A stretch of 64,000 bases of DNA from Acidobacteriota bacterium (GTDB lineage: Bacteria > Acidobacteriota > Terriglobia > Terriglobales > Acidobacteriaceae): positions 22,866-86,865 of the forward strand of contig JARLGJ010000046.1 of assembly GCA_031296105.1 (NCBI GenBank), in the 5' to 3' direction. Position 1 is the first letter of the stretch. The number at the start of each line of letters is the position of its first letter. Shown piece after piece: positions 23,536-32,607 of this stretch. The notes below the pieces were generated by a model. It searched no databases, had not been told where the DNA came from, and worked only from the letters and a program-made list of their open reading frames with translations. A program made the position numbers and the translations under genes.

Positions 23536-24435
23536 TTAGTACAGCGAGGGTTCCCCGGCGGGACGGGTTTTCCAGCGGCGGTGCAGCCAGAGCCACTGCT
23601 CGGGGTAGGCGCGGACGATGCGCTCGATGGCCGCGGTGTAGTTCTGCGTGTTGGCGACGGCGTCGGCCTCGGGGTTGCCGGTGTCGATGGTGGGGATGGC
23701 CGGTTCAAAGCGGATGCGGTACTTGCCCAGTTGCTCGTCCCAGACGGTGAAGGCCGGAAGGACAGCGGCACCGGTATGCATGGCCACCCGGGCAATGCCC
23801 ACGGCGGTGCAGGCCGGCACTCCGAAATAATCGACAAAGACGCCCTGCGGCGGAGTCATGTTGGTGTCCATCAGGGCACCGACGGTTTCGCCGCGCTTCA
23901 TGGCGGCCATCAGGCCGCGGGCAAAGTGATTCTTGTCGTGCGTCTTGTTGCCGTGCATCTCGCGCAGGCGTTTGACCCAGCGGTTGAGGATGGGGTTGTC
24001 GAGGTCGCGCACCACGATGTTGAGCCAGTGTCCATGCAGGGAGTGGACAAAGGAGCCGATCTCCCAGCCGCCGACGTGGGCGGTCATGAAGAGCACTCCC
24101 TTGCCGCGGTCGCGGGCGGCGAGATAGTTCTCCAAGCCGTCATAGACGGCGATGCGCTCGACGTTCTGCAAGGTGTATTCGGGGAACTTGGGAACCTCGG
24201 CGAGAAGACGTCCGAGGGAGAGATAGACGCCGCGCAGAATCCGCTCACGCCCGGCGGGAGTCTTCTCCGGAAAGGCCATGGCCAGGTTGCGCTGGCCGAC
24301 CCGCCGCAGGCGCGGATAGAGATGGTAAAAAGCGAGGCCAATGGAACGTCCCACGGCGCGAGCCAAAGGCCGCGGCAGCCAGCGGAGAACTTCGGCCGCC
24401 AGCCATACGGGAACAAACTCCATCCAGAATCGCAT
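23536..24435 (-). CDS. LpxL/HtrB-type lipid A acyltransferase
   Basis: A 299-residue inner-membrane acyltransferase of the LpxL/LpxM family, which adds secondary acyl chains to the lipid A precursor. It has an N-terminal hydrophobic helix, a basic RNLAMAFPE segment, and the HX4E-type catalytic motif HVGGWE near residues 122-127, followed by VVRDLDNP and, at the C-terminus, WLHRRWKTRP, all family hallmarks. ATG 24435 (MRFWMEF) is chosen; an open frame reaches TTG 24477 without a good ribosome site. With lpxD it supports a lipid A-based outer membrane. Confidence 0.87.
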   Translation of the reverse strand: MRFWMEFVPVWLAAEVLRWLPRPLARAVGRSIGLAFYHLYPRLRRVGQRNLAMAFPEKTPAGRERILRGVYLSLGRLLAEVPKFPEYTLQNVERIAVYDGLENYLAARDRGKGVLFMTAHVGGWEIGSFVHSLHGHWLNIVVRDLDNPILNRWVKRLREMHGNKTHDKNHFARGLMAAMKRGETVGALMDTNMTPPQGVFVDYFGVPACTAVGIARVAMHTGAAVLPAFTVWDEQLGKYRIRFEPAIPTIDTGNPEADAVANTQNYTAAIERIVRAYPEQWLWLHRRWKTRPAGEPSLY

Positions 24436-24513
24436 GAGATATGCCTGACCGTAACAAATGGCGCGATGCGCGGTCAATTGTAAGACGGGAAAAGGCGGTA
24501 CGGGATTACTGGA

Positions 24514-24544
24514 AATAAAAAGCCCGGCCCCAGGCGGGGCGGGC
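24514..24544 (-). terminator. terminator of the SYLF gene
   Basis: On the minus strand, GCCCG-CCCC pairs with GGGG-CCGGGC around GCCT, followed by TTTTTAT, shortly after the stop at 24563. Confidence 0.75.
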
Positions 24545-24562
24545 GGAAAGCAGATTGCGCGG

Positions 24563-25234
24563 CTATTTGCCGCAGTACTTCACCAAGGCGCCCTGCCAGA
24601 TCTCGGCATCCCGGGGAGCTTCGATTTTGCCGGTAAGGATGGTGCGGAAGGGGATCATGTGTCCGTAGAACTCGCGGGTGTCATCCTTGTGCTGGGTGAT
24701 GACGGCGCCGTTGAGCGAGATGCCGGCGAAGATGCCGCGAGTGCGCGAGTAGGTGAGCACCTGGGCGCGCAGCTTCCAGTCGGTGGAGGCGTCGGCATGG
24801 CGGCCTACGGGACCGGCGGCAACGCTGGCATCCGCGCCGAGCTTGAATTTGCTGGAGAGAAGGTTTTCCATGCCCTGATCGTTCATGATGACCATGATGA
24901 TGTCCGCGGCCTGGCCACCGATCTGGAAGCCAAAGCTGCCGCCCTTGATGGAGAAGAATGCCGGGGCGCTCCAGCCGTGGCCGGTGCGGCAACTGGCCAC
25001 GCCCTTGCCGTAGGCTCCGCCGACGACGAAGGCCGCCTTGGCCATGCTGGGAATGACGGCGATGCACTTGGCGTCATGCATGATCTCGTCGGGAACGCCG
25101 CTATCGGGCGCGGCCATGATTTCGTGGAGCACGGTAGCCCCGCTCTGAAGGCGCTCAACGTCGTCGGCACGGTCATAGGCCAGGGCGGCGGTCGAAGTGA
25201 AAAGGACAACAAGCGAAAGCAAGAGGTTCTTCAT
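24563..25234 (-). CDS. SYLF (Ysc84-like) lipid-binding domain protein
   Basis: A 223-residue exported protein: a signal peptide (about 1-19, ALA-YD) followed by a single SYLF domain (about 25-220), with characteristic segments CIAVIPSMAKAAFVVGG, GKGVASCR, GWSAPAFFSIKGGSFG and GADASVAAGPVGR. Proteins of this family bind phosphoinositides or other lipids in eukaryotes; the bacterial role is poorly known but probably envelope-associated. ATG 25234 follows GGAAGGAAACTGC at proper distance, whereas an earlier in-frame ATG lacks a signal peptide. Confidence 0.88.
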   Translation of the reverse strand: MKNLLLSLVVLFTSTAALAYDRADDVERLQSGATVLHEIMAAPDSGVPDEIMHDAKCIAVIPSMAKAAFVVGGAYGKGVASCRTGHGWSAPAFFSIKGGSFGFQIGGQAADIIMVIMNDQGMENLLSSKFKLGADASVAAGPVGRHADASTDWKLRAQVLTYSRTRGIFAGISLNGAVITQHKDDTREFYGHMIPFRTILTGKIEAPRDAEIWQGALVKYCGK

Positions 25235-25372
25235 GCAGTTTCCTTCCGTGATGGTTCCAGTGCTGAAATCATAACTCTCCTCCATGGGATGCAGGAATCG
25301 TGGATTGCGGTTTCAAGCGTGCAGATATCCGAGTTTGCGCACAACGCAGCGGCGGAGAATGGCGCGCAAGTG

Positions 25373-25398
25373 AAAAAGCCCCGATGAATCCGGGGCTT
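25373..25398 (-). terminator. terminator of the response-regulator gene
   Basis: On the minus strand, AAGCCCCGG pairs with CGGGGCTT around ATTCAT and is followed by TTTT, starting 29 nt after the stop at 25427. Confidence 0.75.
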
Positions 25399-25426
25399 GC
25401 ATGGTGCGAATGCATCACAGGCCGCG

Positions 25427-26164
25427 CTAACGGCTGGTGACCAGCGAGTGCGTGATAGCGTGGACCGAGAGAGCGATGCGGTTCTGCACGCCGACCTTGC
25501 GCATGAGCTTGGCGACGTGAGCCTTGACGGTGCGCTCTTCGATGCCGAGGGCGGAGCCGATCTCCTTGTTGGAGCGGCCGGCCACCAGCAGCTCGAGCAC
25601 TTCTTTCTCGCGGTCGGTAAACGTGACGCGGCCGGCGGGGAAGATGCGCCCCGGCGACGAGGTGACGCGCTCGATGAAGGTGGAGAGCACGCGCCGCGGA
25701 GCCCAGACCGAGCCCTGGTTCACGATGCGGATGGCCATGGCGAATTCGTTGGGACTGGCGGCCTCGTCTACATAGCCTTTGGCGCCAGCGGCCAGGGCCT
25801 TGAGGATGAGTTCGTCGTCGGCGCCGGCGCCGGTGACCAGGATGCGCAGGTCGGGGCGCTGGGCCTTGAGACCGGCCATCACGTCGAACAGATTCTGGTT
25901 ACCGCGGCTGCCCAAAAGGATCAGGTCGGCGGTGGTGTTGATGGCGATGTCGTTAATGGTCGCCGAGAACAGCTCCATGTCGGGCTCGCTGTCAAACAGG
26001 GCCCGGAAACCGATGAAACGAAGCGGGTCACTCTCTACAACCGCAATCTTGACCTTGTTTTGAGATTTGGGATGTTCTTCTTCCGCATCGGGCTTGCGAC
26101 GAGCTGTAGCGGAGGCCGGGGAGGGCGTCTTGGATCCGGTAGCGTGCGTCATGTCCATAAGCAT
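25427..26164 (-). CDS. NarL/LuxR-type regulator with a degenerate receiver
   Basis: About 245 residues. A low-complexity N-terminal tail (TGSKTPSPASATARRKP) precedes a CheY-like receiver and a C-terminal LuxR/GerE helix-turn-helix (FTDREKEVLELLVAGRSNKEIGSALGIEE...VKAHVAKLMRKV). In the receiver the strand that should end in the phosphoacceptor aspartate reads ADLILLGSRGN, with glycine in its place, so normal phosphorylation is unlikely; acidic residues at the first strand (VVESD) remain. The conserved lysine region GYVDEA is also altered. No histidine kinase is adjacent. The start is uncertain: several ATGs lie at 26152-26209 and a GTG at 26242. Confidence 0.8.
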   Translation of the reverse strand: MLMDMTHATGSKTPSPASATARRKPDAEEEHPKSQNKVKIAVVESDPLRFIGFRALFDSEPDMELFSATINDIAINTTADLILLGSRGNQNLFDVMAGLKAQRPDLRILVTGAGADDELILKALAAGAKGYVDEAASPNEFAMAIRIVNQGSVWAPRRVLSTFIERVTSSPGRIFPAGRVTFTDREKEVLELLVAGRSNKEIGSALGIEERTVKAHVAKLMRKVGVQNRIALSVHAITHSLVTSR

Positions 26165-26429
26165 ACTCAAGTTCTCTGAAATTACGAATGAAAATTGATC
26201 TTCGATCATGGCCGTTAGGACACGTCCGAAGGGACAGTTCACTTGAAGTCTATACGCAAAGTGGCTGTAGGAATTAGAACCATAAAAGGGAGATTAGGTT
26301 GCCGGGAGATTTTCCGTCCCGGGGCGCAGCGGGACAGGTACTGGTGATTCAACTGGGGCGACGCGCGGAATGGCGCGGGAGCGAAGGCCAGGGGCTGCGG
26401 GCATCCGGACATGTCCTTCCAGCCGCTTG

Positions 26430-26717
26430 CTACTCGGCGAAAGGCTGGTGGAAGTTGTAGGCGGCCACGGAGCGGCGCTCGGCGTTTTCGGCGAAATTTT
26501 CGCTGAGGCGGCTGAGAGTGGAGAAGATCTGCGAGGCGCGGCAGATGTACTGCGGCGCGCTCTCAAACACGGAGTCGAAGCGCTCGGGATACTCGCTGGC
26601 CAGCACGGCCAGGCCGCCGGCGACGGAGGCGATGCCAAGATTGCGGCGGCCGGAGAGAAACAACGCCGCGCCCGCACCGAGGGCCGAGCACACTACGGCT
26701 TTCTTCCATTTCTGCAT
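26430..26717 (-). CDS. small conserved membrane-associated protein
   Basis: A 95-residue protein of unknown function. GGAGG lies about 6 nt upstream of ATG 26717 (MQKWKKAVV). Two short hydrophobic segments (about 7-21 and 28-42) are separated by SGRRN, suggesting a helical hairpin in the membrane, followed by a soluble amphipathic region (PERFDSVFESAPQY ... RLSENFAENAERR). It diverges from the NTF2-like gene. I do not recognise a family. Confidence 0.55.
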   Translation of the reverse strand: MQKWKKAVVCSALGAGAALFLSGRRNLGIASVAGGLAVLASEYPERFDSVFESAPQYICRASQIFSTLSRLSENFAENAERRSVAAYNFHQPFAE

Positions 26718-26863
26718 TGATTTCCTCCATGCGTGGGTTTCGCACACCGCAGCGCCCATTTAGACTGGAAGGGTACCGGGGCGTCAGCGTCCGCCAGGCG
26801 AGTGCCCTAAGCAGGCCACGCGCGGCGCCAACGCTTGCACGGCCCCATTGTACCCTTAGTGCG

Positions 26864-27277
26864 ATGATTGCAACGACCCTGACTCCCGATCTTGTGCAAG
26901 CCGAAATCCGGCGCTTCTGGGCGGCGTTTCTGGATAAGCGCATGGAAGAACTCGCCGAATTTTATGCCCCCGATTCGAGCGTCTTCAGCACCAACAGCCA
27001 CCGGGCCGAGCCGGGAAGGCTGGCGGCGGCGCGGCGGGTGCGCGAATACTTTGCGCCGCACATCCTGCTGCGCCACTCGATGGGCTTGATCGACGTGCAG
27101 ATGCTGGGCGACGCGGCGGCGGTGGCCACCTACAGCTTCGACTTCCACGCCGAGCGGCGGGTGCAATCCGGGATGCCGGACGAGCACCTGATCGGCGGAC
27201 GCTGCACGCAGGTCTTCGGGATTGACGCGGAAGGAACCATCAAAATCTTCCACGAGCACGTCTCGGCGGCGATTTAG
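26864..27277 (+). CDS. NTF2/SnoaL-like (DUF4440-type) protein
   Basis: A 137-residue protein with the cone-shaped alpha+beta fold pattern of NTF2-like proteins: helix-helix (LVQAEIRRFWAAFLDKRMEELAEFYAPD), then SSVFSTNS and a series of beta strands ending IKIFHEHVS. Such proteins are small enzymes or binding modules; nothing fixes a substrate here. ATG 26864 (MIATTL) is the natural start, though the frame is open to 26717 inside the divergent promoter region. Confidence 0.65.
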   Translation: MIATTLTPDLVQAEIRRFWAAFLDKRMEELAEFYAPDSSVFSTNSHRAEPGRLAAARRVREYFAPHILLRHSMGLIDVQMLGDAAAVATYSFDFHAERRVQSGMPDEHLIGGRCTQVFGIDAEGTIKIFHEHVSAAI

Positions 27278-27355
27278 AGCCGGGAACAGGCAAAAGCGGC
27301 GCGGCAATTTTCTTCCACTCGAAAAACGCGCCTCCGTAGTGATACAACTCAGGGC

Positions 27356-28348
27356 ATGAAACTTGTCGAATTGGCCCAGCGCATTGGCGCCCGCCTGGAG
27401 GGTGGCGCGCCGGAGACGGAAGTGACCGGCGTGGCGAGCCTTGCCTCTGCCACCGCGAATAGCCTGACCTTTGTTGAACAGGAAAAATATCTGGAGGCCG
27501 CGCTGCTTGGGCAGGCCGCGGCCACGCTGATTCCGGAGGGGCTGGCGGTTGGCGACCCGCGGGGCAAGGCGCTGCTGCGGGTGAAGCATCCGCGGCTGGC
27601 GTTTGCGCGGGCGGCGGCCGAACTGCGACGCAGCACTCCGGCGGCGGGCGGCGTGCATCCAACCGCGGTAGTGGAGGCTGGGGCCGAAATCGACGCCACG
27701 GCGGCGATTGGCGCGCACGTGTTTGTCGGCGCGGGAGCGAAGATTGGGGCGCGCACAAAGATCGGTCCGGGATCGGTGATCGGCGAGGGCGTCTCGATTG
27801 GCGAAGACGGCGAGCTGGTGGCGCGGGTGACGGTCTATGCGGGCACCACGATTGGCGACCGGGTGTGCATTCACGCCGGCGCAGTGCTGGGCGGCGATGG
27901 CTTTGGCTTTGTGCCCGATCCGGAGACGGGCGAGTACTTCAAATTCCCGCAGATTGGCACCTTGCAAATCGGCAACGACGTGGAGATCGGCGCCAATACC
28001 GCGATTGACCGCGGCGCGCTGGACGCCACGGTGGTGTCTGACGGCGTAAAGCTGGACAACCTGGTTCACCTGGGGCACAACGTGCGCGTGGGGCGCAACG
28101 TGGTGATCGCGGCGCAGACCGGCATCAGCGGCAGCACGGTGCTGGAGGATAACGTGATCGTGGCCGGGCAGGTGGGGCTGGCGGATCATGTGCACATTGG
28201 GCCGGGAGTGATTCTGGGAGCGCAGTGCGGGGTACCGACGAAGAAGATTGTGAACGGTCCCGGACAGCTTTTCTGGGGAACTCCGGCGCGGCCCATTAAG
28301 CAATATTTGAAGGAACTGGCGACGCTGTCGCGGCTGGCGAAGAAGTAG
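27356..28348 (+). CDS. lpxD: UDP-3-O-acylglucosamine N-acyltransferase LpxD
   Basis: Third step of lipid A synthesis: N-acylation of UDP-3-O-acyl-glucosamine from acyl-ACP. The 330-residue protein has the LpxD N-terminal uridine-binding domain (about 1-100, with [14 protein letters not shown]) and a left-handed beta-helix of hexapeptide repeats (about 105-290). The catalytic His region [16 protein letters not shown] is present near 232-247, and a C-terminal helix ([20 protein letters not shown]) closes the trimer. It lies outside the usual lpx cluster. Confidence 0.95.
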   Translation: MKLVELAQRIGARLEGGAPETEVTGVASLASATANSLTFVEQEKYLEAALLGQAAATLIPEGLAVGDPRGKALLRVKHPRLAFARAAAELRRSTPAAGGVHPTAVVEAGAEIDATAAIGAHVFVGAGAKIGARTKIGPGSVIGEGVSIGEDGELVARVTVYAGTTIGDRVCIHAGAVLGGDGFGFVPDPETGEYFKFPQIGTLQIGNDVEIGANTAIDRGALDATVVSDGVKLDNLVHLGHNVRVGRNVVIAAQTGISGSTVLEDNVIVAGQVGLADHVHIGPGVILGAQCGVPTKKIVNGPGQLFWGTPARPIKQYLKELATLSRLAKK

Positions 28349-28389
28349 AGCAGCGGCGCGGCGTGATCCGTGAAAAAAGGTGGAGTGCC

Positions 28390-29232
28390 ATGCGCGATTT
28401 TCAAGTGCTGTTCGACAATGGCGAGCGCTCGGAGCTGCTGGACCCGGTACTGGCTCGCTACGGGAAGCTGGGGTTTCCCGCGGCGCCCGCGGGCCGTCCG
28501 TGGATTTACTGGAACTTTGTGCAGTCAATCGACGGAGTGGTGTCGCTGGGCGGGGCGGATGCAAGCGGCGCGGACATTGCGCAGTCGGAAGAAGATCGCT
28601 GGCTGATGGACCTTCTGCGGGCGCACGCCGACGCCGTGCTGCTGGGCATGGGCACCTTGCGGGAAGAGCAGAGGCTGGGACGTCCGCGTCCGCGCGGGCC
28701 GGTCTTCCGCATCCTCGACCCCGAGTTGCTGGGGGTGCGCGCCAAACTGCAACGACGGCGCGAGCGGAACATCTTTGTAACCGCGCGGGCCGACTTCCAG
28801 CTTAAGGATTTTGCCGCCTTCGACGGCGAGTATGTGGACGCGACAATTGTAACCACCGGGGAAGGCGCGCGGCGGCTGGAGGCGCAGAAGCATCCGGCGG
28901 TGGAGATTCTGGCGGCGCGGGCAGACGCGAAGGGTGGGGTGGAGATGAAGAGCGCCATGGAGGTGCTGCACGCGCGTTACGGGCTGCGCCATCTGCTGGG
29001 AGAAGGCGGTCCTGGGCTGTATGCGGCCATGCTGCAGGCAGGGCTGGTGGACGAGAAGTTCCTGACCGTGGCTCCGCTGGAGGTGGGATTGCAGGGGCCG
29101 GAGGGCGTGCGTCCAACCATGCTGCCGAAGGTTGGATTTGGCAAAGAGGACGCCGTGCACTGGACCTGGCTGAGCTGCCGCCGGGTGGGAGACCATCAAT
29201 TTCACCGCCTGCGGCGGAAGGGGATTTGTTAG
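28390..29232 (+). CDS. RibD C-terminal (dihydrofolate reductase-like) domain protein
   Basis: A 280-residue protein with a reductase domain resembling the C-terminal half of RibD: YWNFVQSIDGVVSLGG near residue 40, DADAVLLGMGTLREE-type NADPH-binding segment near 85-95, and GLRHLLGEGGPGLYAAML near 200. No deaminase half is present. It could be the stand-alone pyrimidine reductase of riboflavin synthesis or another pteridine/flavin reductase. ATG 28390 is preferred over GTG 28363 because AGGTGGAG precedes it at the right distance. Confidence 0.75.
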   Translation: MRDFQVLFDNGERSELLDPVLARYGKLGFPAAPAGRPWIYWNFVQSIDGVVSLGGADASGADIAQSEEDRWLMDLLRAHADAVLLGMGTLREEQRLGRPRPRGPVFRILDPELLGVRAKLQRRRERNIFVTARADFQLKDFAAFDGEYVDATIVTTGEGARRLEAQKHPAVEILAARADAKGGVEMKSAMEVLHARYGLRHLLGEGGPGLYAAMLQAGLVDEKFLTVAPLEVGLQGPEGVRPTMLPKVGFGKEDAVHWTWLSCRRVGDHQFHRLRRKGIC

Positions 29233-29242
29233 ACTCAACGCT

Positions 29243-30853
29243 GTGAGATCCGTCCATAAGAGCGCCTGGCTGCTGGCTGCCGTTTCCGGCATTTTGCAGG
29301 TGCTGATCTTTCCCCGTCCCAATCTTTATTGGCTCTGCTGGGTGGCGCTGTCCCCTTTGATGGTGGCCTTGCTGCGCGCCCGCGAGGCCGAACCCGCCGA
29401 ACTGTTGCAAGAGGGCACCACCTCCATGCTGGTGCCGGCCCGGGCCGGGCAGGGATTCCTGCTGGGATGGCTCTCGGGCACTATTTTTTACCTGGGAAGC
29501 TGCTTCTGGGTGTATCACGTGATGCTGCGCTACGGCGGGCTGTCGAGCGTGGTCAGCTTTGGGCTGCTGGTGCTGTTCTCGCTGTACATCGGATTGCATC
29601 ATGGAGTGTTTGGGCTGCTGCTGGCGCTGGCCGCGAAGTCGCGCGCGCCACTGACGCGGCGGGCCTTGGTGCTGGCGCCGTTTCTGTGGGTGGCCGTGGA
29701 GTTGCTGCGCGCTTATGTGGTCAGCTTCCCGTGGAACCTGCTGGGCACGGCGCAGATCGACAACGCGCCGCTGGTGCGTCTGGCGAGCGTCACCGGCGTG
29801 TATGGCATTTCGTTTGAAATCGCGCTGGTGAACACGGTGTTTGCCGCGGCGGTGCTGGCTGGGCGGCCGCGCCGCATGACCTTGCTGGTGGCGGCCGTGA
29901 CCGGCGCCATCGCCCTGCAAAGCACCGAGCTGATCAAGATCGATCCCTTTGCGGTGGATGCGCACGCCACGCTGGTGCAGCAGAACGTTCCCATCGAGCG
30001 CGAGTGGAGCTACTCGCAGTACAAGGGACTGACTGATGAACTGGCGGCGATCAGCCATGCGCCCACGGCGAACCAGGACGGCATCGCGCCGCTGATTGTG
30101 TGGCCGGAGTCGCCGGCGCCGTTTGAGACGAGCGACCCGTTGTTCAACGCGGTGACCTCCGATCTGGCGCGGCACGAGCACGCATGGTTGCTGGCCGGAG
30201 CGGCCGGAGTACAAGCGTCCACCAAGCCCGGCGAAGAGGACAAGGTATTCAACTCCGCCGTGCTGATTGCGCCCACGGGCAGCACGGCGCAGCGCTACGA
30301 CAAGGTCCACCTGGTGCCGTGGGGAGAGTACGTTCCGTTCTCCTGGGCGTTCGGTTTTGCCAAGGCCTTGACGCACGAGGTGGGAGCCTTCACCGCCGGC
30401 GGCAGCGAGCGCCAGCCTTTGGACGTGGGCGCGCACCGCTACGGCGTCTTTATTTGCTATGAGTCGGTGTTTCCGCACGAGGTACGGCAGTTTGCGCGCA
30501 ACGGAGCGCAGGTGTTTGTGAACATCTCGAACGACGGCTGGTTTGGCGAGTATGGCGCGCCGTGGCAGCACCTGAACATGGCACGCATGAGGGCCGTGGA
30601 GAACCATCGCTGGCTGCTGCGCGACACCAACACGGGAGTGACGGCGGCCATCGATCCCCTGGGGCGCGTGGTGGCCGTGCTGCCGCGCAATCGACGCATG
30701 ACGCTGGATGCGCCCTACGGCACCATGGCCGACCTGACGTTCTATACGCGATATGGCGACTGGTTTCCCCTGCTGTGTGCCATAATTTCCCTGGTGGGTT
30801 TATTGTGGCGCGACCGCCCGAAGAGCGTGATGACGCAGCCCGCGACCGTTTAG
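29243..30853 (+). CDS. lnt: apolipoprotein N-acyltransferase Lnt
   Basis: Adds the third acyl chain to outer-membrane lipoproteins in the inner membrane. The 536-residue protein has six or so N-terminal helices, a nitrilase-like periplasmic domain (about 250-500) and a last C-terminal helix. The catalytic triad is intact: E289 in WPESPAP, K354 in DKVHLVPWGEYVP and C405 in FICYES. GTG start 10 nt after the previous stop; prfB follows 18 nt downstream. Confidence 0.94.
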   Translation: MRSVHKSAWLLAAVSGILQVLIFPRPNLYWLCWVALSPLMVALLRAREAEPAELLQEGTTSMLVPARAGQGFLLGWLSGTIFYLGSCFWVYHVMLRYGGLSSVVSFGLLVLFSLYIGLHHGVFGLLLALAAKSRAPLTRRALVLAPFLWVAVELLRAYVVSFPWNLLGTAQIDNAPLVRLASVTGVYGISFEIALVNTVFAAAVLAGRPRRMTLLVAAVTGAIALQSTELIKIDPFAVDAHATLVQQNVPIEREWSYSQYKGLTDELAAISHAPTANQDGIAPLIVWPESPAPFETSDPLFNAVTSDLARHEHAWLLAGAAGVQASTKPGEEDKVFNSAVLIAPTGSTAQRYDKVHLVPWGEYVPFSWAFGFAKALTHEVGAFTAGGSERQPLDVGAHRYGVFICYESVFPHEVRQFARNGAQVFVNISNDGWFGEYGAPWQHLNMARMRAVENHRWLLRDTNTGVTAAIDPLGRVVAVLPRNRRMTLDAPYGTMADLTFYTRYGDWFPLLCAIISLVGLLWRDRPKSVMTQPATV

Positions 30854-30871
30854 TGCAGGAGTAGAGGAACC

Positions 30872-31976
30872 ATGATCGATCAGCAACTGGAGCAGGACTT
30901 CGAGGCCTTGCGGAGCAAGGTCCGCGAGCTACAGGAGTATCTTTGACGCGCCTCGGCTGAAGTCCGAGATGGCCAAGGTAGAAGCCTTGGCCGCCGACCC
31001 GAATTTCTGGAACGATTCCGAAAAATCCCAGCAGACGATGCGCGAGCGCAAGCGCCTGGAAGACGCCTTGTCCACCGACGCCGAGTTGACGCGCCGCGTG
31101 GATGACATTGCCGCGTACTTCGAGCTGGCGTCCGAAGGCGAGAACGTGGACAGCGAAGTGGGCCGCGAACTGAGCGGGCTGCACGAGCTGGTAGAGCGTC
31201 TGGAGACACAGACGCTGCTGAACGGCGGCATGGACCGCAGCAGCGCCATCGTCACCATACACCCCGGCGCCGGCGGCACCGAGTCGCAGGACTGGGCGGA
31301 GATGCTGATGCGCATGTACCTGCGCTGGTGCGAGCGCAAGGGCTATGCCACGGTGATGAACGACGTGCAGCCGGGCGACGAAGCCGGCATCAAGTCGGTG
31401 ACGTTTTCGGTGGAGGGCGACTTTGCCTACGGGCTGCTGACGAGCGAGATCGGCGTGCACCGTCTGGTGCGCATATCGCCCTTCGACCAGCAGGCGCGGC
31501 GGCACACATCGTTTGCCAGCGTCTATGTGTCGCCGGAAATCGACGACAGCATTGAGGTCGTCATCAAGCCCGAGGACATCCGCGTGGACACCTACCGCTC
31601 GGGCGGCAAGGGCGGGCAGCACGTGAACACGACCGATTCGGCAGTGCGCATCACCCATTTCCCAACTGGGATCGTGGTGTGCTGCCAGAACGAACGATCA
31701 CAGCACAAAAATCGCGAGCGCGGATTTAAAATGTTGCGATCCAGGATTTATGAGTACGAGTTGGAGAAGAAGCGGGCCGTCAGCAAGCAGGTCGAGGATT
31801 CCAAGCTGGACATCGATTTCGGTTCGCAGATCCGCTCGTACGTGATGCAGCCATACCAGATGGTGAAGGATCACCGCACCAAGCTGGAGATGGGCGACGT
31901 GGGCCGGGTGCTTGACGGCGACCTGGACTCGTTCATCCGCGCGTATCTCCTGCAAAGGCGGGCCGAGAGGCGTTAA
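30872..31976 (+). CDS. prfB: peptide chain release factor 2, programmed +1 frameshift
   Basis: Release factor for UGA and UAA codons. Translation from ATG 30872 runs 24 codons to an in-frame TGA (30944-30946) within CTT-TGA-C. A +1 shift at CTT (30941-30943) resumes at GAC 30945 and reads to 31976, for 367 residues in all. An internal AGGAG (30933-30937) sits 3 nt before CTT, the spacing that stimulates the E. coli prfB shift. The shifted product has the SPF anticodon motif (RISPFDQQARRHTS) and the GGQ catalytic loop (247-249). Annotation from 30969 alone would lose the N-terminus. Confidence 0.96.
30933..30946 (+). promoter_or_regulatory. prfB programmed frameshift signal
   Basis: AGGAG-TAT-CTT-TGA: an internal Shine-Dalgarno-like AGGAG, 3-nt spacer, slippery CTT and the UGA stop that RF2 itself recognises, giving autoregulation of RF2 levels. 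Confidence 0.9.
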
Positions 31977-32001
31977 AGACAAGTAAGACCAGGAGCAGGC
32001 C

Positions 32002-32607
32002 ATGCAGCAACCGGGCGAGACCGCATCGCACAAGCCGGAACGGCGACGGTTGAGCGCGCGCTTCGACGAGGCGCTGCTGCTGGCCACGCGCCTGCATCGC
32101 GAACAACTGCGCAAGGCCAGCGGCGTGCCCTACGTGGCGCACCTGCTGGCCGTTGCCGCCTTGGTGCTGGAAGAGGGCGCGGAAGAGGACGTGGCCATTG
32201 CCGCCCTGCTGCACGATGCGGCGGAAGACCAGGGTGGAGAGGCGACGCTGGCGGCGATTGACGAGGCCTTCGGCGCGGACGTGGCGCGCTGGGTGCGGCA
32301 GGCGAGCGACACTCTGGAGCGGCCCAAGCCATCGTGGACGCAGCGCAAGCATCATCATCTGGCGGCCATCCCCGGGGCCGACCGCGAGGCGCGGCTGATC
32401 ATGCTGGCCGACAAGGTTCACAACGCGCGCTCGATTCTGGCGGATCATCGCCGGGTGGGACGCGAGATGTGGACGCGCTTTAACGCCGGACGCGAAGGCA
32501 TGGTGTGGTACTACCAATCGCTGACCGTAGTCTTTGACCGCGCGCTGGCCCCGATCCTCTATGATGAACTGGTGAGTTGCGTGCTATTGATGCAGGAGCT
32601 GGACTGA
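32002..32607 (+). CDS. HD-domain phosphohydrolase (SpoT/MESH1-like)
   Basis: A 201-residue soluble protein with an HD metal-site pattern: H in VPYVAHLL, HD in ALLHDAAED and a downstream D in LADKVHN. This is the arrangement of the RelA/SpoT hydrolase and MESH1 group, so (p)ppGpp or a related nucleotide is a possible substrate; specificity is not proven. AGGAG lies 8 nt before ATG 32002. The stop overlaps the next start by 1 nt (TGATG), so the two are probably translated together. Confidence 0.75.
   Translation: MQQPGETASHKPERRRLSARFDEALLLATRLHREQLRKASGVPYVAHLLAVAALVLEEGAEEDVAIAALLHDAAEDQGGEATLAAIDEAFGADVARWVRQASDTLERPKPSWTQRKHHHLAAIPGADREARLIMLADKVHNARSILADHRRVGREMWTRFNAGREGMVWYYQSLTVVFDRALAPILYDELVSCVLLMQELD

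Noticed and set aside
26807..28564. Long minus-strand open frame of 585 codons
   Set aside because: It is antisense to lpxD and the NTF2-like gene, has skewed composition (Arg, His, Pro) and shows no domain; both opposite genes are well supported.
30941..30946. prfB as a pseudogene with an internal stop
   Set aside because: The stop lies within the conserved CTT-TGA-C shift site with a correctly spaced AGGAG, so it is programmed frameshifting.
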